64,000 nucleotides of DNA. It comes from Oscheius sp. JU75 (Eukaryota; Nematoda; Chromadorea; Rhabditida; Rhabditidae). A program made the translations under genes and the position numbers. The stretch is taken from NCBI GenBank assembly GCA_037178855.1, contig JASJZC010000005.1:8990001-9054000 (forward strand), read 5' to 3'. Below, in pieces: positions 20,578 to 31,528 of this stretch. Within the stretch, counting starts at the first letter, position 1. Every line of letters starts with the position of its first letter. A model generated the notes under the pieces. It saw only the letters and a program-made list of their open reading frames with translations. It was not told the origin of the DNA and did not search any database.

Positions 20578-23246
20578 ATGTCCGCAAAACTACTCCATCT
20601 ACAAGGGTTACGTGCTGTGGCCATAATTTTCGTCATACTTTTCCACTTCTTTCCACGTTTCTTTCCAAATGGCTATTTGGGAGTAGACCAATTTTTTCTC
20701 CTGTCTGGTTTTCTGATGACTATGATGCTGGAAAGAAACTCAAACGTTTCTTTCACTAGTGCTCTGGATTTCTTTTACAAAAGAGTAAAACGTATTGTAC
20801 CGCTTTACTATCTGGCTACTGGATTAGCATTGTGTAAGTCTCATGGTTACATGTGTACAAAACTTTAAGTATCTGTCAACTACACTCCAAAAGAGACGTG
20901 GGGAACGAACTATAACTCTGCTAAGCATGCACTGTCATTCACCACAAATCTCGATCGACCGACTGGCATGGAAAGTTACAATGAAAAGGTGAACTGAAAG
21001 TTCCATCTTTTCGAACGTCTCAGCTTCTGCTCTTCTAGAATACACTTTTTCAGCTTGGAATGGGTGTCGACATGTTCGTTCATACATGGTCCCTGTCCGT
21101 CGAAATGCAGTTTTATTTCATCTTCCCTCTAATATTTTTCCTTACTCAACAGATTCGGCCCGAATGGAAAAACGGATTTCTAACAGTACTGGGTAGGTGA
21201 GCGTATAGCATATTTTACGCGTGTTTCAGTCTCTTCTTCTCTGGCCTTCCATGTTCTAACCGACGATTTCCTCTCATTCTACAGCGTCTTCGCAAGAATA
21301 TGGCAGTTTTTGGCAGGAATGATAATCTTCTACGAGTCTAAACGAGACGAAGAACTAGGCTTCAACCCGAAGGAGTACGAAGCACTGCTTGTGGATGAGG
21401 ATTCGGAAGAAGTGGTGGAAGACAAGGATTTATACCTCCGACAGGTCGTCACATTGATATGTTTGGCAGCCACTGTAGCTTTGTTTTCAACCAAAGAGAG
21501 TCTCGGCCAACTCGCTGCCAGGCAGGTTTACTAATTTCCAAGTTCATCACAAGTTAAGAATTGTTACCATCCTCATGTCTGCACTGATTGTCTACGTCGG
21601 TAAGAACTGCTGGTTACTCGAAAATCAAGTGATGGTGTTCATTGGAGAGATTTCGTATTCCTGGTACCTGGTACATTGGCCGGCTGTAGCTCTGTTGAAA
21701 ATGTGGGATCTCAAAAGTGATGGATGTAAGCTTGTGATTATAGAGAACCACACACGACTGGAAAACTGGCTATAGAATGCGTTAACAAAAAGTTTTTCAG
21801 ACATGGCCATTGGTATTTTTGTATCTTTGCTTGTCAGCGTTGTTCTCTACTTTCTATATGAAAACCGCTATCGTTTTTGGGACTGGAAGTGGATAGCTGT
21901 GGTATCGACAGCACTCTTACTATTAAATGTGGCCCTTCTGTTGAATCTCTCGTGTAGGAAGGTTTCCTTTTTTAATCCTTTCTTTAGTTAAATTGCCCGA
22001 GGACTCTCAGTTGCTTCATCGCATCGGTGACACTAACTCTTCGAATTTTGTTGCTGGCAATCCCAAGTACTTCTACGAATCCGACTACATGAATGAACTG
22101 ATGTACGGCTACGAAAACTCGACCAACGAGGAAAGAGCCAAACTCAACGATTTCAACGCCAATGACGGAGTCCAGATTGAAACGTATCCTTGTACTAGGC
22201 TGAGTACTGAAACAGGAAATGAAATTCGATGTGTGAGCGTGAGTCCCTTCTGAGAAAAGACTTGAAAATGTATTCAGAATTGGACAAACACTAGCAGCAA
22301 CATGACTCTGTTGGTGCTAGGCAACAGCTACGTTGGAAATGCAATGAGTACTATCACTGAACAGTGTAAAGATGTATTCCCTAGAATCTACAGCACTTGG
22401 TGGCAGGGTAAGTTTTGTATCTTTGCTAGAAATAATGTAAAGAATTTCGTCTCACTTTTGCACAAATAGGTTAAAGCAAACGTTACCATCTGCCCTGTGT
22501 ATGTCAAAAGAACTCTTTGTTCCAGTTTTAAGTTTTCTGTTAATCGTCAAATTGTATCCTTCTTGTCCCTTTTCGACATTGTAATATTTTGTTTTATTGG
22601 CACCCTTTGATTATTCTCTTTGCTGTCCTTATTCAGTTCAGCTATTCATCTTTTGATCCTAACCTTGCTTAACCTTGAACTCCAAAGATATCACTAATAG
22701 ACTTAGACAGTGGTTTAACCTAAGTGTGTAGCAACTCTAAAGCTAAATCCAAATATTTATCCCACTTGCTGCACTCTCGCTAATTTTTTAGCTTTCGGGA
22801 ACACAAAGAGAGGCTGTGTATCGAAAAATAGATGTGATCGCAATATGATTCCCGCTGTAGACTGGTCGAGCGTCCAGCCTTCCCAAAAGAACGAAAGTGC
22901 ACCTGCCAGACTTTAGGGAAAACATAATCTGACAAAAGTTTCAGGCTGCACACCATTCCTCCGCGATAACTACACAACGGGAGACACATGTAAACACGAT
23001 GACTTCTTTATGCAAGCTGTCAGAGAGTACAAGCCTGATATTTTATTTATTGTTACTCGACTAATGGATATCAATGTTATTGACAACGGGACCAATCCGT
23101 TCAACGACATCATCTGGAAGGTTGGTTGTCTTTTCTATAATAGTTGCAAAACAGTTTTAGAAAGTAGCCGAGAGAATGACAGAGCTCCAGACAATGGTCA
23201 AGAAGAAAATCTTTATTCTGGACAACTTTGAATGGAACACAATATA
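20578..23246 (+). CDS. OAC acyltransferase-3/SGNH membrane protein, cut by a Tc1-like insertion
   Basis: Exons about 20578-20833, 20870-20988, 21054-21192, 21230-21521, 21559-21725, 21801-21953, 21988-22238, 22278-22407, 22945-23120, 23161-23246; about 590 residues. The start (LLHLQGLRAVAII...LFHFFP...FPNGYLGVDQFFLLSGF) is the acyltransferase-3 signature of nematode OAC/NRF-6-like proteins, which have ten or so membrane segments. Later come HTWSLSVEMQFY and SYSWYLVHWP, then an SGNH-hydrolase-like part (LLVLGNSYVGNA, PDILFIVTRL). The exon 4 to 5 join needs a GC-AG intron. The last exon is interrupted by the transposon at 23247; no continuing SGNH sequence was found beyond it, so the product is probably truncated. 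Confidence 0.8.
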
Positions 23247-23456
23247 CAGTGCGCGTCATAACTATAAAGGCACCCCAGTTTTTAGCTGTGGAGCCAAAAC
23301 TACGCATTTTAAAAAAAATCTGACAATGCCATCTTTTTCTACGGTATTCAAAACCTTTGTAAAAAAATCTACAGACCCATCGGATTATCCTTCTGCCCTA
23401 GATAAACAAAAAGGCCTCGACGTGTCGAATTCAGAAGCGTCAAAACTATAAAGGCA
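23247..23456 (+). repeat. Left terminal inverted repeat of the Tc1-like element
   Basis: Begins CAGTGCGCGTC and ends AAACTATAAAGGCA; the inner end repeats the outer ACTATAAAGGCACC motif, so each repeat carries two copies of this short motif, possible transposase sites. Confidence 0.9.
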
Positions 23457-23569
23457 GACGGTCTTTAGAGTTTTTACTTATCGAGACATGTTAAATCATG
23501 CGTATAAAAGAATGGAAAAGTTGCTTCTGGCACTCGTTCAACACCTGCTCATCTCCGAATACCTTTGTG

Positions 23570-24589
23570 ATGCCTCTAGGAGCCCGCCTAACGGATGTAG
23601 AGAGGGGACAGGTTGACGTCCTTGCTGGTCAAGGATTGAGCAACAGGGCCATAGCTACTACCATTGGACGTTCTCCTACCGTGGTGGACAATTATCGCAA
23701 GGATCCTGTTGGCTATGGAACTAAAAACAGAGGAGGAAGACCAAGAAAGCTGACAATCAGGGACGAGCGAATGATCGCTCGAACTGTCTCCAACAAAAGA
23801 GTGACCACTGCTCTCCTGAAGTCCGATCTCCGTCTCAGTGTTTCGAACAGCACTGTTCTCCGCTCCATCCACAGGAATGCTCATTTGACCAGACAGAAGA
23901 TGAAGTCTGCTCCCCGACTTATCCCTCGTCACATTGCTGATAGGATGACCTTTGCGAGAAACCACTTCAATACTGATTGGACTAAAGTGAGTAAATCTAA
24001 ATTTTTGTTTTCATAGCTTCTATAGGTCATCTTCTCCGACGAAAAAAAGTGGAATCTTGACGGTCCGGATGGGAATACATCGTATTGGCGCGACTTGAGG
24101 AAGGACCCGGTTTATTTCTCGAAGAGAAATTTTGGTGGCGCTTCGGTTATGGTCTGGGCGGCATACTCACACGACGGTACTGTCTCGCTCGAGTTTGCCA
24201 GCAGGATGAATAGCCTCGACTATCAAGATGTGCTCCAGAACAACCTGCTTCCTTACCTCCATGCCAATCCGCAGATGACGTTTCAACATAATAATGCGCC
24301 GATCCATTCATCCAACTCCACTAGGCTCTGGCTGCAAAGCAACAACGTCAACACTATGCCGTGGCCCGCCTGTTCTCCCGATCTCAATCCGATTGAAAAT
24401 CTCTGGGGAATTCTTGTCAGTGAGGTCTACAAGAGCGGCAAGCAGTTCTCAACTGTACAGGAGCTGAAGAATGCCATTCTTATCGCCTGGAGGACCCTGA
24501 ACCCCATTGTTTTGAAGAATCTTTCTCTCTCGATGAACAGCCGTCTGTTCCAGTTGATCTCCCGCAACGGAAGAGCCACCGACTACTGA
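23570..24589 (+). CDS. Tc1-like transposase with altered second catalytic residue
   Basis: Exons to 23986 and 24026-24589, split by a 39-nt intron. The start at 23570 (MPLGARLTDVERG) gives about 326 residues, typical of the family; an in-frame ATG at 23498 would add 24 residues. The N-terminus has a paired-type helix-turn-helix and a GGRPRKL linker. DDE motifs: first Asp in IFSDEKKWN, third Glu in SPDLNPIENLWG, but the second, normally QQDNAPIH-like, reads QHNNAPIH, with AAT (Asn) at 24290-24292. If real, the enzyme should be inactive. The frame is otherwise intact. Confidence 0.9.
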
Positions 24590-24630
24590 AACATTTAAAG
24601 TTAAGCTATTTATATGAATTGTTTTGTTAG

Positions 24631-24841
24631 TGCCTTTATAGTTTTGACGCTTCTGAATTCGACACGTCGAGGCCTTTTTGTTTATCTAGGGCAGAAGGAT
24701 AATCCGATGGGTCTGTAGATTTTTTTTACAAAGGTTTTGAATACCGTAGAAAAAGATGGCATTGTCAGATTTTTTTTAAAATGCGTAGTTTTGGCTCCAC
24801 AGCTAAAAACTGGGGTGCCTTTATAGTTATGACGCGCACTG
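24631..24841 (-). repeat. Right terminal inverted repeat of the Tc1-like element
   Basis: Reverse complement of 23247-23456, ending GACGCGCACTG before the TA target duplication. Confidence 0.9.
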
Positions 24842-25465
24842 TATATGAACACTTTTCCAGTTTTTAAAGGGTTTTGTGTGAGCCCACAAGTACACATTCT
24901 TGCAAGCCAGATAGAGCCTCCGTTCCGCGTTCTAGGCAGGACATCACCGCGACTCACACCTGAAATGAAGCTTGTTTGAATAATATAAAAACGCTTACGA
25001 TTTAGGGATATCATTTTTCATTCTTCAAGAGAGTCACCAGGGGCCAATGTAGCATTTTAAACGATACGACGGAGCGACAGATCGTCTGGTTTTAAGAGTC
25101 TAGTAGCACTTGTAACAGTAACCGTTAGATGGAGTCCAACCTTGTCCACCGTGGTAAACGAGAGAGAGAAGAGAATAATCTTTACAAAAGATAATAACTT
25201 TTCAATAATTCGACCTGCGATAATTGTTTTGCATCTCGTATGCTTATGGTCTTCTGCGCAGCAAAAGACCCCTAACTTCCGAAAAACAGTTCCGCTCTTT
25301 TGAAAGGAGACAAACTGTACTTCCACCTAATTGTGTCTTCGGTAGGGAAGTTGCAAATTAGAAACGGCGAAGCCTATCCTTAGCAATTTCAAATCTCCTA
25401 CTTCTGTCAATTAAGCTGTCCTGCAAAATACGTAAAATGCTATTGAAGCTATTGAAGAAAGAATG
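24842..25465. other. Stretch without recognised gene
   Basis: Should contain what is left of the 3' end of the interrupted acyltransferase gene, but no matching reading frame was found. Confidence 0.4.
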
Positions 25466-25730
25466 CTATTGAAGTGCATCCGGTTCGTTGTGAACCACAC
25501 CCTGTGAATTATTTTGTCCTTGCCATTCGTGTGATCTTCCAGATGTTCGAGCGGAAAGCCCCGTGGCCACATCTCCGTGAAGCCATAGAACTGGTAGGGA
25601 TTGAAGAGTCTCTCTCCAGTATCTTTGGACTTCGGGATGTACCGAAGACCGCTGACAGTGTTGGCGTAGTCGAACTGAGCCAGTCCAAGAGTTAAAGTAT
25701 ATAAACCAGTCTCTCTGTCTCCCTACCGTA
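25466..25730 (-). pseudogene. Fragment of a STELLO/DUF288-like protein
   Basis: A minus-strand stretch reads DYANTVSGLRYIPKSKDTG, then FNPYQFYGFTEMWPRGFPLE and HRVWFTTNR. The MWPRGFPLE box resembles the conserved WPRGYPL motif of DUF288 (STELLO-type glycosyltransferases). An intron-like segment lies at its 5' side, with DTDYETELYG before it. No full-length gene surrounds it, so it is treated as a remnant. Assignment rests on motif memory. Confidence 0.45.
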
Positions 25731-25831
25731 AAGTTCAGTTTCGTAATCCGTGTCATATATTTTTTGCTCTTTTGGCAGCTCAGACCCCGCCAATTGCATT
25801 TGACTTTCGTCTTGTCACAACGATGGATATT

Positions 25832-25885
25832 CCTTTGACATGGCGACCACGGCAGGATACTTTAACACGGTACATCACAAGAAAC
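25832..25885 (+). pseudogene. Copy of fucosyltransferase exon 1 and intron start
   Basis: TTTGACATGGCGACCACGGC and the following bases closely match 16813-16880, including the start codon, the exon end and the GTACATCACAAGAAACAG intron start; nine bases are deleted. No following exon was found. Confidence 0.8.
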
Positions 25886-26680
25886 AGTACAAATGGCAGT
25901 CAGGGGTAAGAAGATAAGTCGATCGGCAAAGGAGGGCTCACGAGTTTTATGGTTGTAGTACATTAAGCATTTTTTGTTGTTTTTCTAAATTGAAGTCGTC
26001 TTTTGCTGCGGGAAAGAAAAGGTCACTTTGTCATTTTTCTAGACTCACCCGCCTTAGTAGACAAATTACAAAAGACACAATGTCCGTCGACCTAACTTTT
26101 TGACCAACCTCTATTCGATGCTTTGTAGTTTAGAACATTTCTTCCTTTTTAGTAGTTTGATTATCTCTGAAGAAACATGTTTCTCATCCGCGAACAGTGC
26201 CCGCTCGAAAATCCTGCCACAGCCGCCGGCTGATAGCCATTGGCTTCCTTTCGCATCAGCATGGCTGACCTATTTCTCGATTTGCACTCAGCTGTTTTAC
26301 TCACTACGTTAATAACAGTGACGGTCATTTGTGCAGTCTGCGGAGTGCCAGGTAACGACAAATTGTTTTGACCGCTGTCTTTTAGCCGAAAACCGTATGT
26401 AGCGACATTGTCCTTGTGAGCTGCATTGTCTACATCTTGAACAGATCTCTGAGTCTTCCCTTTGTATTTTCATACTGTGGACAATTTTTCGATAGATCAA
26501 ACAGACAAAATAAAACAAAACTCCTAGTCAAAGATTTCCTAATTGTAGCCATCAGCTAACCACAGACAGTAAAAGCAAAGCACAAGTCTAAAGCATTATT
26601 ACCTTTTATGCTTCTTCAAGAGAATCAAAGAGTAGTACACGTATTCTGGGACAGGTCCCGATCACAATTTGGATTACATA
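25886..26680. other. Stretch without recognised gene
   Basis: AT-rich; only short unsupported frames. Its right end is the 3' flank of the minus-strand ZIP gene. Confidence 0.45.
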
Positions 26681-29115
26681 TTAGGCTGGTGGAAGAGTTG
26701 ATGACAGAAGATTTTGGAACAGGCTAAGATGTTCCGAGTGCTGGTGGTGAGCGTGGCCATGTCCTCCATGATCATGCCCCTCGTGTCCAACGGTGAACTG
26801 GAGGAGCGCGATTGTTCCAAAACCGATGCCGATGGCGACCAGTTGGAGAAGACTATCGTGTTCGTTCTCCTTCTCCTGGGCTAAGACTTCGATGAAGGTC
26901 ACGTACATAAAAGTTCCAGCTGCCATGGACTCGAGAATGAGTACGGCACTGTCTTTTGTGATCATGTCAATGTGAGATTCCTGGAAACGGGATTTGTTGT
27001 GGGTACATTGGGTACACTGGGGATACCTGCAAGAAAGCTCCTAGAATCGAACCGACTGGGGTCATAAGTGAGTAAATGAAGATGGTCGAGATCACTGCTT
27101 TCAGCTGAAAGACGATGGTAAAAGAATAGCCACTGTCTCAGTTACTCACTTTTTCAGAGTTTCCCCTCGAGACCTGTAGCCCTACTGAAAAAGCTTCAAT
27201 GCACTTGTGTAACAGGAGTGAAATGAATAGTGCCAGAATACCATTGCCCGTATTCTGGACTCCCAAAGCGAATCCTTCGAGTAAAGAGTGGAATGAGATG
27301 GCTACTGCGAACGTGATAGACTTCAGATAAGTTCCAGGAGACGAAGAGAGAGCGTAGTTGGTACTTCCTTCCATAACCTTGCTGAAGAACAGGATTTGAT
27401 GGCTTGCATGAGAAAAAACCAACTCTAAAGTTGTTCTTGACTGACTGTTTCCAAGTTCTAGGGGCGAATCGGGTGGGGAGCCGTGAAGAGAGTGAATGTC
27501 GCGCTGAGAGAATACCTGAAAATGTTAAGATAAGTTTTAATACTGCTCTACTTCAAGTTTTCACTTGGTCTATGTCAATTTGCCCTCCCTTGTTCTCACC
27601 TCGCCAATATGACAATGGAACTTGTCTGGTTCTAGCGCATCTTGCAGAGGGTTTGATTTCGAGAACGGTTTGAGCTTTTAGTTGCAGCTAATATGCAATG
27701 CTTCAGAAAAATCCGCGCCAGAGTGACTAACAAGTGTGAGTGCTATGAAGCAACTTGCTTTTTCTGTTGATTCCCGTCGCGAATCGAGAGTGATGCGCTG
27801 ACTGGAAGAATGGCGGAATATGCTTCTGGCCTGAAATGGGCGCCTATCTTTTTTGATTTGTATTTCTTTGTGTCTGCAACCATTTTGTTCTTATCGATCC
27901 TCACGTCATCCGTTCCAAAAATACAAAACGGTCACCCTATCTCTTGTTTATTCCCACTGTCAAAATCAAACAGTCAAGCGGTCAAATTGTCTTCTTGCCG
28001 AGTTATTTTCGACCTTTGCAGAAGGTTTTCTGCGAAGAACATTCATCACCCTACCAGTCATAAATCAGCCCCCTCGCGCATCGCCTCCGTAAATGCCATC
28101 CCAAGAAATCTCTTTTTTTCAAACATGGTGGTCATGGAGATACCCCCAACCTAGGAAAGTCACGCGATGTATCTTTACGCTTCCTGGTCTTTGATCAAAA
28201 GATGTCACACTGACCCGTAGACAGACTTCTTCGACGAGGTAGACCAGGAAGAATCCGATGCAGGTGAAAAATTGTGGCCAAGGAAAGTCAGCATCACGGG
28301 AAGTCTCCTTCACAAATTTGTCGTAGAGACCACTAAAACGAGAACACTCTTTCTATCTTCCTTTCTTTTAGTTTCTCTGTCTCTATATCTATTTGTTTCT
28401 ATGTTTTTCTGTCAAAACCCACTTGATATGCGGAATGACATCCAAAAAGCAGGTGGCCAAGAAAACTCCTCCAGAGAAGCAAGAAAGTAGTGAAAGCCAT
28501 TTTGCTCCCTGGCCGTCTCGCTTACCCAAGGCTTTGACTAACTGAAATTTTCTAGTAACTATAGTTTCTAGTAAGTCAGCCCCCTCGCACATCTAGTCTT
28601 CTCTTTTTGGACTTTTCACGACCTACCGACCCTGACATAAACACCGTCACGTGGCATTTTTTTTCACCCAAGTGTGATGAACATCGCCGAGATCCAACAG
28701 TGTATCTCGATGTAACAGGTCCTAACTGTTTGTTGGTCCAGGTGAGCCAATGAAAAGAACAGAAAGGAAGTTAGCGCATGACAAAATTAGACATCCCTAA
28801 GGTCGCTAACAAATTTTTTGTTAGCGACCTGTGTAAGGCTAAAATGGTCAACACAAGAGTATACGGGCAGTATTTTTCTCGACTACCGAGAGAATAAGAT
28901 CTTAAACTGTCCCGATGTAATCAATACCATTTACAGGAAACGATCATTCTCTCAGACAACCTTTAAGAGTCATCATATTGATGCCAAAAAGTATCAAAAT
29001 ATGCCCATTCCTCTCTTGAAAAAATATCCCTTACCTTAATGGGAAAGAATCCCGAAATAGCAGTTATGACAAACATGACCAAGGCCAGAATCAGCTGTAG
29101 TAAGAATACATCCAT
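26681..29115 (-). CDS. ZIP-family zinc transporter (SLC39A1-3-like)
   Basis: Exons in minus order: 29035-29115, 28423-28541, 28215-28332, 27150-27515, 27027-27104, 26681-26980; 353 residues. Eight hydrophobic segments are expected. ZIP signature segments are clear: SCFSGGVFLATCFLDVIPH (segment 2), SFHSLLEGFALGVQ (segment 4, metal His and Glu) and LLLHKCIEAFSVGL (segment 5). The transporter brings zinc or similar ions into the cytosol. The loop between segments 3 and 4 is short and poor in His, whereas a His-rich run (HEGHDHGGHGHAHHQH) sits in the tail after the last segment. All joins keep frame. The 699-nt intron 27516-28214 may hide a further small exon. Confidence 0.92.
28800..28830. repeat. 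Perfect hairpin in the first intron of the ZIP gene
   Basis: Arms of 14 bp (28800-28813 and 28817-28830; AGGTCGCTAACAAA and its complement) with a 3-nt T loop. Confidence 0.8.
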
Positions 29116-31528
29116 TTTGGCGCCACGTGTAAGATGGAAATATAGGAACAATTAGAATCAATGCAACAAAATCGTGGCCGAACAGAGATACACCAGTTTA
29201 CAGCTGTGTGTTGTGCGTGGGAATGAGCGTGAACTGAAAATTGTCGTTCGTCTTGAGCGGGATGATGATTTCTAAGACAATAAGAACAAGTGACGGAGAA
29301 AACTGGAAAAGAGAGGAGGGAACAAGTAACTTTGGGCAAGATTGAGTTGAGTGTGTAATACAAGACAAGGGGGCATTGATGACGCGGGGATCCGCGGGGT
29401 GACCATTCGCGATCACACGCGGGTGTGCGCGACTGAAAAGAGAAAATGAAGGAAGAAATGAATTAGACCAAGAAAAACTAAGGCTAATACGTGATTTGGG
29501 TAATGCAAATGCTTCCCACTTTGGTAGCAACATTTTCACCCGTACCATCATTCCTATGTAGTCATTAATAATAACTAATACCTACGAGTTTTATTGAATG
29601 TCTTTCCGAAGAAATTTTAGTGATTGGAACTTTAACTTTCAGTCTCTCGAAAGAGAGTTGAAGCAAACTAGAAAGTTGTAACCTGGCTACCAAATGTAAA
29701 ACGCAACACTTTTAGGTTGACTACAAAATGTTTTTGGGGAGATAGGTAGCAAGTTTGCGCTCTATGAACCAACGTATCGAACACGAGGTTAAATACAGAT
29801 ATAGAAACTGTGTGGTGCGTACAACTGACCGCCTCATTGCCTTCGACCATGAAGTTTAGACGAGTACAAGACGTCATCCTAGACAGACACTGAAGAAAAC
29901 TTTCTTTCAAAAACCTCCCAGATCGTCTTTTATTGGTTACCATGGCGTCACTATTTCCCGTTTGTGACTAAGAGTCATTTTCGGGTATCAATTGAGGTTG
30001 AACGAGAAAAGAAAATGTGAAATGGACAGGCGTGGCTCGCCCTCAGTCTCGTAGCAAATGTCTACCTTGTTAAGATGCCATGCAGATAAAGTGGACGATT
30101 TGAAATGGCCGGCAGCTGTCCTTTGACCTCAGCCAGAGAGAATAACGTTAATGGTTATTAAGCAAAACAAGTTATGGTAGAGGAACGTTTTCCAGACTAA
30201 TTGATTTTGAAAGGTCCTACACTAAAGGGTAATTTAGCGTGTAATTTTAACCTTTCGAACTAATGTCCTCTACCATCAAAAAGCCCCAAAAGACGGACCA
30301 AACTAGATTTTTGCTAATTTGTCCCAGTCGACCTTCTGTCCTTCCGGTCTGTGTTCGTAGAAAGCACAAGAAACACGGGAAATTCAATTGGGTGGGGAGG
30401 AGGAAACGTGACAAGGAGAGGATTTTTTGATTCGATTGAGCTGGACAGAAAGCTGTTACACTCGAAGTTGATCTGTGCACGCTTGAGAGCTCGCGAGGTG
30501 CTACAAGGAGTTCCGGAGTACGAGGAAACTGGGATGAACTGGCTAAGAGAGAGGGTCCGACTATTTAAAGACGACTATTTTATCGGTACAGTTTAATGAT
30601 ACGACTCCGATCTTCGAAAACTACCACTTTGCGTGCCAAACGAGAAAGATGTTGGACCCATAGTTGTTCGATCTTGAGACTTTTGTGTCTCAAAGTAGAC
30701 TACAGAAAGCTACCGAACCGGGCTTTTTTGAACTAACAGAAAAATGAAGCTTGCCGGTGACTAACACGATGGGCTGAACGACGAGTGCGTCGAGGGCTGT
30801 TCATTGTCACTAACTTCCGGTCAAGTGTTGTTATCTAAAAACTGCTTGCTGCTAAAGGAGTATCAACACACATATACCATCCATTTTGGGCGGAAAACAA
30901 AATGTTAAGTATTGTTTTACCCTTAGCGTGATGGCTTGTCTTCGAAATATGAATCATGCAGTGTAAAAATTTGACTTTTGATGTGGACAGCATGGTAGTA
31001 TTTGTTCTTTTTCCCCTCATGCTAAAAATCTGGGGATGGGGGAGATGTTAGATTTCTAGAACTTCGCAAAACTTTAGAAAGGAAATAACTTTTCGGCCAC
31101 ATTATAAGGTCAGGTTCACGTGAAGAAGGCTATGTACCCTCTTCCGTTGGAACCCAATGAGCCGTGCACACGCAACGAGAGGAAGCTTTTCATTGTGATC
31201 GAGATCAAGGCTGGGAATCGGCGACAAGAATAGCTAGTCAGGAAATGACGTTAACCTGTATTGTTCGAAGACCAAAAGCTTTCACTTTAAATTCTTTGAG
31301 CAGCCAAGCATGTAGAAAAATTGGTGTCTGGACACGAGCCGAGTTCTCAAAGAGCACCTGACCCAATTGAATATTCAATGCAAAATATTTGTTTCTCCGG
31401 GAGAATGATCCATTTAACAGGTAGCCATTGAAAAATCTAACTATGACAGAAAGTCTCTATTGCTCGATTAGACTGGTAACTTTGAAGACGGCTGATATAT
31501 GTACGGGATCTGAAAAGTTGGTCGTTAC
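29116..31528. other. Gene-poor region
   Basis: About 2.4 kb with no recognised domain or convincing exon chain on either strand. The left end is the promoter side of the ZIP gene, and the right end the 3' side of the lectin gene. Confidence 0.5.

Larger units (their letters stand above)
23247..24841 (+). mobile_element. Tc1-like DNA transposon with 210-bp terminal inverted repeats
   Basis: Element of 1595 bp flanked by TA on both sides (23245-23246 and 24842-24843). Ends are CAGTGCGCGTCATAAC, with inverted repeats of about 210 bp at 23247-23456 and 24631-24841 that look identical or nearly so. One transposase gene lies between them in the same orientation. The insertion sits in the SGNH-coding exon of the acyltransferase gene. 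Confidence 0.95.

Noticed and set aside
30351..30596. 81-codon frame possibly encoding a small protein
   Set aside because: No recognised feature, no splice or trans-splice context, length within chance.
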